Assembly (NCBI GenBank): GCA_963575745.1
Contig: CAUYUJ010019348.1
Span: forward strand, 729,333-793,332
DNA length: 64,000 nucleotides
Direction: 5' to 3'
DNA from: Prorocentrum cordatum
Taxonomy: Eukaryota > Sar > Dinophyceae > Prorocentrales > Prorocentraceae
Shown: positions 41,501 through 52,019 of the stretch, piece after piece
How the letters are laid out: the number at the start of each line of letters is the position of its first letter
How positions within the stretch are numbered: the first letter of the stretch is position 1
Translations under genes and position numbers: made by a program
The notes under the pieces: model-generated
What the model was told of the DNA's origin: nothing
The model's input: the letters and a program-made list of their open reading frames with translations, nothing else
Database searches by the model: none

Positions 41501-42062
41501 CCCAAAGATAGCCCCAAGATGGCCCAAGAGTCCCCCAAGACGGCCTCCAGACAGCCCAAGACGGCCCCAAGACGGCCCAAGAGGTCCCCAAGACGGCCCA
41601 AGAGAGCCGATTTGGAGGTGGGGAGGGGTCCGGGACGAGCGATCCACGGGGCTTTTCCTGGCCCAAGAGGGCCTCAAGACGGGCCACGAAGCCCCCAAGA
41701 GGCCTCCAAGACGGCCCACGAAGGCTCCGAGACGCCAAACGACCGCTCCAAGACGCCCACGATGGCCCCAAGACGGGCCAAGAGGTCTCCAAGACGGGAG
41801 GTCCCAAACAAGAGGGCCCCAAGAGTCTACAATTGTTGATTTTCCATGGTGTTTCTCGATGTTTTTTGCTTTTCCGCCTTTTCGGCTTCCCGACGCTCCA
41901 AGACGGCCAAAGAGGCCCCATAGACAGCCCCAAGATGGCCCAAGAGGCCCCCAAGACGGCCTCCAGACGGCCCACGACGGCCCCAACACGGCCCAAGAGG
42001 TCCCCAAGACGGCCCAAGAAGGCTCCAAGACGGCACCAATAGGGGCCCAAGAGGGCGACCAA
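38540..42062. repeat. satellite array, period about 427 bp, about eight units
   Basis: The landmark AAAATTGCTGATTTTCC recurs at about 38851, 39278, 39705, 40133, 40560, 40988, 41413 and (changed) 41829, giving spacings of 427, 427, 428, 427, 428, 425 and 416. Each unit holds a G-run followed by TCCGGGACGAGCGATCCACG, a block of CCAAGACGGCC-type 10-12 bp subrepeats, and TTCCGCCTTTCCGGCTTCCC. Adjacent units are about 95 percent identical by eye; the last is shorter and more diverged. Long Trp/Gly/Leu frames on the minus strand are repeat artefacts. Confidence 0.97.
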
Positions 42063-42500
42063 ACATGTTGAAACTCTAGTGTTCTGCCCCCAGGAGCCCC
42101 AGGGGGCCACAAGAGTGCCCCAAGAGGCCCCCAGAGGCCCTCACGAGGCCGCCCAGACGGCCCAAGGAACCACCAAGAAGCACCCCAAAGGCTCCGAAAC
42201 GGCCCCCGAGTGGCTCCAAAACTCACGGTGTCGCCGTCCGCTCGGACCTCCCCGCGGAACTGCCCGAGACCCTCTGGCGGTGGCGGCGAACAGACACCAA
42301 ACAAATATCACTCGCCTTTTCACCCCTTCGCAGCTTCTACTACCCCCAGATTGGCATAAACAAGGGGTCGGCGGTGTGGCGTAAGCCTAAGAATCATCCT
42401 ATCGATCCTGATGCTCACAATTCCTGGGGGTTGTAATCACGCATCCCCATGACGGAGCACTCCCCCCCGCGTCACACGCGAAGAGGGTGCTGAAAGGCCC
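42062..42500. other. satellite edge and unique DNA
   Basis: CCCAAGAGGCCCCC-type motifs continue to about 42220 without the 427-bp order, then unique sequence to 42500 with no gene. Confidence 0.5.
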
Positions 42501-42970
42501 TTCGGGATGGAATGGTTGTTGATTTGAGGCCTGCTGGGACCTCTTCTGGTTTCGTGGGGGCCTCCTGGGGTCTTCTTGGGGGCCTCTTAAGGCGTCTTGG
42601 GGGTTTGGGACTTCTGTGGGCCACATTGCTGCCAACCACGGTTGGCTACAACGAGCAAATCGCGAATTTGAGATGGCTTCGGGGAGCCTTTTAGGACCGT
42701 CTTGGGGCGATCTTGGGCCATCTTGGGGCCCTCTTGCGGCCCTGCTTGGACATGTGAGCTCTTTCGGGCCGTTTTGTTCGCTCTTAAGCCCGACAAGGCG
42801 GGTATGTGGACATCATGCCGAAACCACTGGAAATCAATGTGGTGTTTGCCTCATGCGGGCCTCCCAGAGGTACTCATGGAACCGTTTTGGGCAGACTTGG
42901 AGGCTACATTGAGTCAATTTGGCTATCTTGGAGGCCACATTGGCCGTCTAGGAAACAATCCTGGGTCATC
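42500..42970 (+). repeat. patch of the dispersed minisatellite (opposite orientation)
   Basis: Degenerate CTTGGGGGCCTCTTAAGGCG and CTTGGGGCGATCTTGGGCC units, with the T/G-rich strand plus, opposite to the satellite just before it. Confidence 0.75.
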
Positions 42971-43079
42971 TAAGCCGTCTTGGCAACGATATAGGACTGT
43001 CTTCGAGGCCATCTTAGACCGTGGTAGTTCTCCTCGCCCATGTCCTACTTCAACTCATACTTCTACTTCGCAGTCAACC

Positions 43080-44215
43080 CTGCCCCTCTTCCTCCTCCTC
43101 TTCCTCCTCCTCCTCCTCCTCCTCCTCCTCCTCCTCCTCCTCCTCTATATGATCCTCGCTTCCTCCCCCTGCTCAGAGCCCAAACACTGGGGGATGGCGC
43201 CCGACGTGTGGACGCACGCTCCGACGTGTGGACGCACGCTCCTGCTGCTGACCTTCCGCTGCTGCTCCTCCTCCGCCTGCCTTTTTGCTTCTGCGCCTCG
43301 TCCACCCTCCCAGTTGACACCCCACACACCTCAGCACGCGCCACAGCGTGAAGCAGAGAACCCCCCAGGCCAGCCACGAATGTCGCAACGAGCCGACATG
43401 CAGTAGACAGGCCCCCGTCCATCCTCCTCGCTACATTACGCGTCCAGGATTCGCGCTGCACGCGTAGCGAAGACCACGAGGCGCATCGGTGTCGAGCGTG
43501 CCTTCTCATTCTCGTCCCCATCATTGTCCTCTTGATCCCCTGTGTCGACGTCATCTACACCCTCTTGCTCCTCCTCCTCCTCCTCCTCCTCCTCCTCCTC
43601 CTATAGCCGTATACGGATCCCCCCTCCTCCTCCTCCTCCCCCCCCTCGCTCCGAGAATCTCGCAGACTGTTCGGAAACGCTCGGATATCATTGGAAACCT
43701 ACGGGAGCCGTGGAAACAGAGTGGAGGAATCCAACAACCATCTCTTCTTCCTTCTCCTCCTTGTCTTGCTCCTCCTCCCGTCCTGCTCCGTCTTCCCCCT
43801 CTCCTGCCCCCTTTCCCCTCTCCTCCCGCCACTTCGTGCTCCTCCCTTTCTTCTTCGGTATGTCCTCGCATGCTCCTGTGGCGTGAAGCATCGAAGCAAA
43901 TGGCCTCGCTAGTCTTCGTCGTCGTGCTGTTCGTTCGTTCGTTCGTTCGTTCGTTCGTTCGTTCGTTCGTTCGTTCTCGTCGTCGTTGTCGTCGTCGTCG
44001 TCGCCCTTTTTCTCCTCCTCCTCCTCCTCCTCCTCCTCTTCCTCCTCCTCCTCCTCCCACTCCTCCTCCTCGTTCTCCTCACCCTTCTCCTCCTCTTCGT
44101 CCTCCTCCTCTTCCTCATATTATTCCTCCTCCTTTTTCCTCTCCTTCCCTCGCCTCCTCCTCCTCGTCATTCCTCCTCCTCTTCCTCCTCCTTCCCCCTC
44201 TCGTGCGCCTGCAAC
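43080..44215 (+). repeat. (CTC)n blocks and a (TTCG)n block
   Basis: (CTC)n at 43085-43150, 43560-43605, 43625-43645 and 44010-44200; (GTTC)n at 43928-43976. A short direct duplication CGACGTGTGGACGCACGCTC sits at 43203 and 43222. No gene seen between them. Confidence 0.9.
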
Positions 44216-44399
44216 TGCGCGGCGTCTTGCTCCAGAGCTGCATCCGGCTTCGCAGCGCCACGTGGCTGTTGGGGGAGCGGGGGACGGCGTGTTTTTCGCA
44301 GCCAGGCGGAGGAAGGGTTGGGAAGGGGGAAGGGAACAGGAACAGGGCCAAACACTCCGAAAGAGCCTCTTGTCTGAGTTAGCTGGCGTAGTGAATAAA

Positions 44400-47300
44400 A
44401 ACTAGGAAACACAACCCTTTAGAAAAAGGCTCGAACTTGAGGTCGGCTTGGCTCTCGGGGCTACGCCGAAAACTAGCGCCCCCTGCCCCACCTTGGGAAC
44501 GCACTGCCGGGAAGGAAGGGGAGAGGGGGCAAAAAAGGCAAGAGCATTACGGGAACAGTTGAATGACAACGGGAATCAGACATGACGACAATACGACGGA
44601 CTGCCGACACCAAACCTGGCCTCGAGATCAACCTTGGAAGTGGCAAAACAACTCTGCGTCTTGGACGTGCTGAGGCTGCCCCGACGGGTGGGGGTACTCG
44701 CTGGTCGTTATAGTCGCCAAGTTCTGGAGCCGTTTCGGGGTGGCCCGGCTCGCCATCAATAGATACCTGGGGTCGGTCGTCGCGGTTTTGCCTCAACGAA
44801 CAAAAAATCAAAGGAAACTTGCCTCAGGACAGCAGCGAGTGGGGCCCGCGGAGCTCTCGGCCCGCCAGTACATGGGGTGCGAGGGGGCTGAAATCCCCTC
44901 GTCCGCAACCTGGGGGACACGCCTGGTTTCGAAAGCCTGGAAGACCGAATCCTGCCGAGCAGGAAAAAGGTCACAGCTGGCACGCAAATGTTTAGCCCCC
45001 GCCCTCCTCCAAGTGGGAGTCACGCAAGGCCCTGCGCAGCTTGGGGAACAAAGGGGCAGCGCGGGGGCGCATCTCTTGGGGGGTCAAAGATCGCCTTCTC
45101 ATGCACTCCACAAGAGCTTTCCACGCCTCTCGACGGATCAACACCGCCTCAGCGCCTCGCCTATCCGCGTCAGGATGATCACAGGTCGCGAACTCCTGAA
45201 GGTTCCTCCCTCAGCCAAAGAAGAGATACCATCGGCGCATTCGGTACCTAATGATATGAACCCCTCTGGCGGGGAGCGGTGATCCCCGAAACCTCCTGAT
45301 GAGACGGGGCCCGCTCCACCGTGACGTTGAACTGCCCGCGATCTACGCGCGCCAGGCTCGTGGGCCCGTTGGCCGCCGGCCTTCGGTCATCGCCCTCAAT
45401 CTGGCTCGCCGCCGCGCCCTCTTGATGGCATTGGTCCTAGTGGCTGCTGCAGCGACGCGTTGAAATGCAATCCTGCGCGCGCGCCGCCTGCCGCCGCTGC
45501 AATCCGCGCAATCCGCGCCGTGGTCGGCATCCCTCTCGACTGCAGTCGCTGGCACCTCTGGCGCGCAAGCCTGCCGCGATCAGATTCGCGACGAAGGGGG
45601 ATGGATGCCGCCGCAACTGTCTTCGGGTAGATGGTGGGCTGGGGCCATTGCAACTGCTCGCCCACGTCGGCGCCCGCCTCGATGAGGGCGTCGACCACCC
45701 TCGCGTCTGCGCCCGCAGCGCGGATGACGGCGTCGCCCACGAAGCAGTGGCGCACCGCTGGTGGCGCTGGCGCGCGCGGCTGGGGATCGGGCCGGGGAAA
45801 GCCTTCGCGAGCCGCCCAACGCGAGGCGACCCAGCAACCACCCCACGCCCAGCAATGATAGTTTCGCCCGTTAACAATCTGCACATCGGAAACCTCGGCG
45901 CCAGAATGTTTGATACTCCAGCGACGACATGGTCGCTGGGGGCCCCTGCTGAACGCCCGCGCAACGCAACTTGGGCGCAGAAACAACATCGCGGGAGTTC
46001 CTCCAAGTCCAGGAAGAGCGTCGACGTGCTGACGTGGAGCTCTTTGCTTCGTCTGAGCATGAGCAGACTGGGGGCGCCCGCGTAGCTGATGATCCCTTGT
46101 TTGCTGCATCCCATTATTGCCCTGCCAAGCTGTCGCCCCGCTCCTCAGTGGCCGAGAACCGCAGCTGACTCCGCTACTTGGCCAGGATCAAACGGCAATT
46201 GCTCGAGGATGCGCCAGCCCCCATGGGCCTGCGGGGGCGCGGCGCCCAGCGCCGCGTAGAACTGCTCCGGCCGCGCGTCGTGGTCCTCGACGGTGTCCTA
46301 CGCCTCCAGCGACTCGATCCTCGCCTGGCCGGGGGGGCGCTGACCTTCGGCGGGCCCCGCGACGTCGACGCCCGCCACCTTCTCGGCGCCGGGCCTCGGG
46401 GGGGGGGGGCGTCGAGCGCGCCGGGCTCGAGCTGGCCCCAGTCCTCTCCCCGAGCTTTGGTCTCCGCGTGGCGCGGGCCGTCGAGCGCGCTCTGGCGCGC
46501 GAATAGGAGGTCGCCCCATATCTCCCTCCATCCCCGAGCTCTGTAGCCCGCGATGTCGTCTGGGGTCGCGCGCGCGACGCGCCGGCCCGCGACCTCGTCC
46601 GCCGCGCGCGCCGCGCCCTTGGCGCGCTCGCGGGGGCCGCCGCGCGGCTGCCTCCGCGTCTTGGAGCCCCGGCCCTGGAATCCACTGCGAGGGGGCGCCA
46701 GCGCCACTCTGGTCGCCCTGTCATCGCAATGCCTCGCAATGCCAATGGGCCTCTCGCCCTGCGTGGGTTAGCCCTCCAGGCGCCAAGCTGCCGGGGGGGG
46801 GGCGGCGGGCCCTTTGGCGGGGTGGCCTGAGTGCGCACCCAATCGATCGTGGAACATCTATCGCGGCCTCGAAACCGCAGGCGGCCCACCGGTGGCACGT
46901 CGCGGTGGTCGAGGGCGCTGACCTCGAGCACTTGGGTCCACTCGCCGTACTTTGCGGGTCGCCATGCGCGGCGAGTCCGAGTTCCCGGCAAGAGGGAATG
47001 CTCGCCAGGGGGGGGGCGCCGTCGCGGCAGACCAGTTCGGCGGCCGAACATTCGTTAATCGGGGCGTCGAAGGAGGCGGGGCCCAACTGGCGCTCTGGGG
47101 CCGCCTCTTCGTGGCGCTGATGACGTCGCCAGGAAGTGCTCCTCTACCGCCTCTCGCCTCCGCTGCTTCGCGCTGGCGATGTCGCCCTGCCGATTGCTGC
47201 CCACATCAGACCGCTGAGTTGGCCCCCTGGGCGCTGGGGGCTCGGCGGCCGCCCGATGAGTTCTGTTGCCCTGCGCGCTGCGGTGCTTTGTCTGTTCTCG

Positions 47301-47690
47301 TCATCAAAGAGACCTGCACTCTAGCAGTGGGTTTTCCACGGGGCCTCAGACGCGACCCCATTTGTCGATGGGGAGGGGGCCCCTCGATGCCACGGCGCCG
47401 CGCCGAAGCCGGCGCAGCCGAGGCAAGCAAGTCGGCGAGAACGCGCGGAGGAGGAAGACGAGACGACAAAAACGAGGACGACGCGCGGACAAGCCGCGAG
47501 GCCGGGAAAGGCGAGAAAGACGAGGGACACGAAGAGAAACGAGAAGACCCCTGCCTTCAACGCCGCGCGGGGCCCCTCCTTGGGACGACGCAGTCGACGA
47601 GGGCGCCGGCGCCGCCGCGAGTGGCCCGGCCGCTGGCTGGGAGGGCGAGCTCGTCTCCAAGCTCGCCGAACAGGATCGAGTGCTTGCTGC
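44400..47690 (-). other. probable decayed retroelement DNA, no domain named
   Basis: Minus-strand frames hold protein-like stretches without a firm family: EAWKALVECMRRRSLTPQEM (about 45080-45140), a frame with VVDALIEAGADVGEQLQWPQ (about 45640-45700), ARATPDDIAGYRARGWREIW (about 46500-46570) and EWTQVLEVSALDHRDVPPVG (about 46885-46945). They alternate with noise and need frame changes. Context (similar decay on both sides, no introns recognisable) suggests an old LINE or DIRS-like element, but I cannot identify catalytic motifs. Confidence 0.28.
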
Positions 47691-47699
47691 GTTTTCCAT

Positions 47700-49440
47700 T
47701 CTAATGGCTGCGGGCACCTATTTGCCGCGATCGCCTCAAGGATCTGCGAGGGCTCGACAACAGCTGGCGCTCGAACAAGGGCGCGCTCGTTGGCGCTGCG
47801 TTGTTTGAACCCTGGGGGGGGGGGGGCGCAGGGGAAAGATCGCGGCGTCCTCTATCTTCGCGCGACATGGCAGGGGGCGAAGCCGTCGAACGGATCGCGG
47901 CCGCTCTTCTGCATCTCCGTCTCGCGCCAGGGCCCGAAGCTGCGGGGCCGCGGCCCTCCTCGCGGGCGCCCGCCCTCCTCCGCGGGCGCCCGTGATAGAT
48001 CGGCCGGAGCGGCGGGCGGGAAAGGCCGCGCGCTTCCACCCGCCTTGGAATAACTCTTGCTTCGCGCGCTCGGGCTCGCCCCCGTTGGCGCGGGCCCCCG
48101 CCGCGCCCCCTGCGTCGCGCGCCCCCGTTCGGCCCCGCCTCGGTTGCAGGCGCCGCCAGGCCCCCGCCGGACGCGTTCGCGAAGAGCAGCTTGGAGCTCG
48201 CGGCGGGGTCGCAGAGGGGCCGCTGCGCGCCGCCGGCGGGCCGGGGGCTCGCGGGGGCCTGCGGCCCCGCGCCCCGGGGCCGCGGGCGCAGGGGCAACGG
48301 TGGCAGACGGAGCACGCGCGCAAGAAAACTAACCGCTGGGACCGCGGCCCCCGCCAGGTTGCGGGGCCCGTCGCGAGGCGCCCCCGCTGCGGCGAAACCC
48401 TCGGCGGCCTCGGCGCCCGCGGCTTCTTCGCGCGGCGCTTCGCCAGTCGCCGTTGGCGCCGCGGGTTTCGGGGGCGGTTCTTCTTTATCATCGCGCGCCA
48501 GCCTCGCCCTCGGCAATCGGGACCTCGTCGCCGCCTGACCTCGTGGCGGGCGACGAGCGGGCGGCGCGCACCTCGGCGCAGTGGTTGCGGACGGTCCGCT
48601 GCCGCGCCTGCGATTGCTGATCTCCTCTTCGGTCGGTTTCTTGCCGACGATGCGCTCGCCGACGCCGGCGTGGCCATCTGGCGGGGCAACGCGCTGGAAC
48701 TTCGCGCTGCGGCCGACAACACCTTGACTGCCTCTTCATGTTCTTTCCGGGCACTTGCCATCGCGATGGCGGATTTCTCGCGCTGCTCCTGGGCGCCGGC
48801 GAGGTCTCGTTGGGCACGGTTGACCGCGTCGGAAAACTTCGCCAGCAGCGCAATCTTCTTGTCCAAGTTGCGCGAGCTGGTTTGGACCTCGACGCGCGGG
48901 TTATTGGGCTCGAGCCTGGGCCTGGGGAGAACGGCGACACGGGGCCGCGGAAAACCGCGGCCACAGCTTTCGGACTCGTCAAATTGGCACGGTCGAGCTG
49001 GGCGCTTTCGGAAAGAAGTGGGTCGAATCTCAATCGCAATTTCTGCCCATCTGGTTTCTCACAAACATGCGGTCTTGCTCCAGGAGAAAGCTGACGTCGC
49101 ATTCCTTCACGATGCGGCCCCGACGCCCTGATCCGTTTCGCAACGAGAAAAGTAAGCCGAACGACGAAACATAACCCTCCATTTCCACGCCCGCCGTGGG
49201 GCTGCCACGCTGCGGGCGCCTGCGCGACGGCGGGCGCAGTTGAAGTGATGCGAGCTCAACCAGCGCGCTGCTGAAAGGGGGGCGGCGCACAATGAAGCAA
49301 CCCAAACATCTGACGCCATGTTTTTTGCGCGCCTTCCCCAAAAGGTCTGGACCTCTTCCCAGGGACCAGCTTGTCACCCGGGGTAATGTTTGACGTTCGA
49401 CGGAGCGCGGCGGGGGCTCCTGGGCGCCGACATTTGCCAA
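47700..49440 (-). pseudogene. coiled-coil N-terminal region of a LINE-like polyprotein (decayed)
   Basis: The clearest part is a helical coiled coil at about 48640-48866: DKKIALLAKFSDAVNRAQRD then LAGAQEQREKSAIAMASARK and EHEEAVKVLSAAARSS. Upstream, in other frames, come KECDVSFLLEQDRMFVRNQM (about 49035-49110) and RCLGCFIVRRPPFSSA (about 49270-49310). Downstream to 47700 the DNA is Ala/Pro/Arg-rich. Dinoflagellate LINE proteins often begin with a short Cys-containing segment followed by such a coiled coil before the endonuclease, which is the basis of the call. No endonuclease or reverse transcriptase motif is legible, and at least two shifts are needed. Confidence 0.4.
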
Positions 49441-49939
49441 CGGCCTCCCGTCGCGGGCTCTTCGCGGCGCGAAAATGTCCGGGTCGTGCCGGCGCTGGGT
49501 ATGCGAGAGCGCATGCCCTCATGATGCTGGAGACTTGTGTGCGCGAGTTCGATGGAGCTGGCAATCGAGCGCAAATTGGCGCCGCCACCCCACCGCGCTG
49601 CGCCCCCGCTTCGCGGCCGACCGAGAAGGAGGGATGGTGCAGACGGCAAAAAGGGAGAAAGGAAGAGGAGAAGGGATGGAGAAGAGGGGGGATGTATGTT
49701 CGAATCGTTTCGAATCGTTGGTCTACCTTGAACGGTTTGGGTGCTTTTATGTGGATTTATGATGCGCGGCGCGCTCGGGGGACATGGTGAGTTCACCAGG
49801 ATGAGGAACATAAGAGGGCATGGGAGGGGGAGGAGGACCAGCGAAAACCCAAGAGCCATCAACCTCGAGCTCCCCCCCATAAGCCCCTATAGCGGAGAGT
49901 TTCCATTGCGGGAACAGCCTCGCTGGAGCGCGACAATTT

Positions 49940-50660
49940 CAAGTTCCTGAAGCGTGCCAAAACATTGTTCTGGCGTTTTCGACGCCACGTATCAACTTGA
50001 CTGCTGCGCATTGACGATCCAGAATCGCGCCGGAACGCCATGTTTGGAACTTCGACGCCGCAAATCAACATAACTGTTGCGCCTGCGTAATCCTGAATCT
50101 TTCCACAGCGCAATACATGGTGCGCTGCTCATGGGAACGCGTTGAATTCTTGCAATGTGTGGAAAACGAACGTGCGCGGCGCTAAGGCGAGAGAAGCATT
50201 TGGAAACAGAACCGCCCTCAATCTGCGAAGCCCCCGCACATGTTGAAACCGAATGCGCGCGGCGCTTAGGCGAGACCCACATTTCGAAAACGCCCCGCCC
50301 TCAATCTGTGAAGCTCCTGCTATACTTGCAAAAAATGCGCAGCGCTAAGGCGAGAACAACACTTTGAAAACCACCCGCCCTCAGTCCGTGAAACTCCATC
50401 AAATGTGGAAAAACAAATGTACGCGGCGCTAAGGCGAGAGCCACATTATGAAAACCACCCGCCCTCAATCCGTGAAGCTCTTGCCATTTCTGACCACGAA
50501 TGCGCGCGGCGCTAAAGGCGAGAACCACATTTGGAAAACCGCCCGCCCTCAATCCGCGAAGCTCTTGCCGTTTTTGAAAACGAATGCGCGCGGCGCTGCG
50601 ACGAGAGCCCCATTTTGAGAACTACCCGCCCTCCAGGTGTGAAACTGTTGACGCGCTTTA
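49940..50660. repeat. minisatellite, unit about 83 bp, about eight copies
   Basis: (G/A)GCGCTAAGGCGAGA recurs at about 50179, 50261, 50341, 50425, 50509 and 50592 (spacings 80-84). Each unit also has AAAACC(G/A)CCCGCCCTCAATC and TGAAGCTC(T/C)TGC. Two more diverged units precede it (49945-50110). On the minus strand 50301-50552 reads 28-residue repeats (HGLRAGGFHNVALALAPRTF). Confidence 0.9.
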
Positions 50661-51590
50661 AGCTTCGGGGTCATAAGTGACGGGGGGGTCCCACGCGAAA
50701 CGCCCTGCCCGCCCTGCAAACTTGCCCTGGGGCGCGACAGGGGGGAGTTATCTATAAGGAGAAAGAATGGGGGAGGAGGAAGAAGGGGGGGAAGGAGGAG
50801 GAAGCGGACCACAGACATCCAAAGATGCGTAAACGGTGGCGCAATACACTTTGCCAAAAACACCCCTTTTGAACAGCCAGCGCAATCAAGACTGCCACGT
50901 TGGCGGGGGGGGGTTCTTTGCACAGGAACTGCCTTGCGTATTTCTGACGCGCAATCAAGAGTGCGAGACACGATTATACAATGTGAGGACCTGTTCACCG
51001 ATATTTCCTTTTCCAGGGGCGACGATAAGGGGGCGACGGGCGAGGGGGGGGGCGTCGACCTGGAATCGGCGATGCATCGCCGATAAAGCAGCGACAGGCC
51101 CTGATAGCGAATCCCCACGCAGCCGGGCAGGTTGCGCCAATCGGACCCTCATCGGCGATGAATGGGCGATTGGGTGTCGACGAGTCGCTCCCTATGCCGA
51201 TCCCCCCCGATCGCTGCCCCTGACATATATTACGAAGGACCACCCCCCTCCGTTCAACTGTTAGCAAAGCTTAAGCCTGGTGGTCATGAGCTTCGAAGAA
51301 AAATTATGACGACAACTCAATTTAAAAAGAGCCGCCAAGCATCCGTGCAGACCCACGTGCGTTCAATCCCCCAATATTTAAACTCAGTGGGATCTACAGC
51401 CGCCGTTCGATTTCGATCTCATTCCCGAAACACTGCCTGCACTTAGGGTTTCTCACTTGTGTTGTAAGGTAATTCGGCCCCAATGTCGGTCCGGCCTGGT
51501 CGTCGCCGCCCGTCGCCGCTATGCCTCGGTGTCGGTCCGGCCCGTCGCCGCCCGCCGTCGCCGTCGCCGCTCGGCCCATGGCTGTCCGGC
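50660..51590. other. no supported gene; contains a 20-bp perfect palindrome
   Basis: GGAGGAAG-rich DNA at 50760-50810. ATCGGCGATGCATCGCCGAT (51065-51084) is perfectly self-complementary, and ATCGGCGATGAA recurs at 51151. (GTC)/(CGC) repeats at 51495-51570. No coding motif. Confidence 0.55.
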
Positions 51591-51815
51591 TGGCCCGACG
51601 CCGCCCGTCACCGCGTTGCTTTGCATTTCTTTGTTTCGCATTGCTTTGCATTGCGTTGCATTTATTTGCGTTGCTTCGCGTCGCATGGCATCAGTTTGCA
51701 TCGCTTTGCAATGCCGCTCAATGCTCCGCATTGCTTCAGATTGCAACGCATTGCTGTGCATTGCTCTGCATTGTTTTGAAATTGTTTCGTTGCTGTGCGC
51801 TGCTTTGCGCCACAT
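51590..51815 (+). repeat. degenerate array of GCATTGCTTT-type units
   Basis: About twenty-five imperfect units of 5-11 bp around TTGCATTGCTT and TTGCGTTGC. Spacing varies, so it is an old or slipped minisatellite. It lies just before the Gag-like region. Confidence 0.8.
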
Positions 51816-52019
51816 AGATTGCGCCACGTGGATTAGTTGTTTGGTCTAAGCGCTAGGCTCCCCCTGACCCCAGGAATGCGGGGGCCCGTTTTCCTCTTGT
51901 CCTTGCCCCTGCCTCTGCCTGCTCCTCTCTCGAGCCTTTCTGGGCCAAGCTGGGGGCCGGCCTCAGGTGGCCCAGAGACCAGGGCATCCCAGAGGCCCAT
52001 TCTGGGGGCCCTGAAGATC

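Noticed and set aside
38559-41601. Long Trp/Gly/Leu-rich open frames on the minus strand, and Pro/Arg/Lys-rich ones on the plus strand
   Set aside because: They follow the 427-bp satellite and its CCAAGACGGCC subrepeat; all frames are open because the units lack stops.
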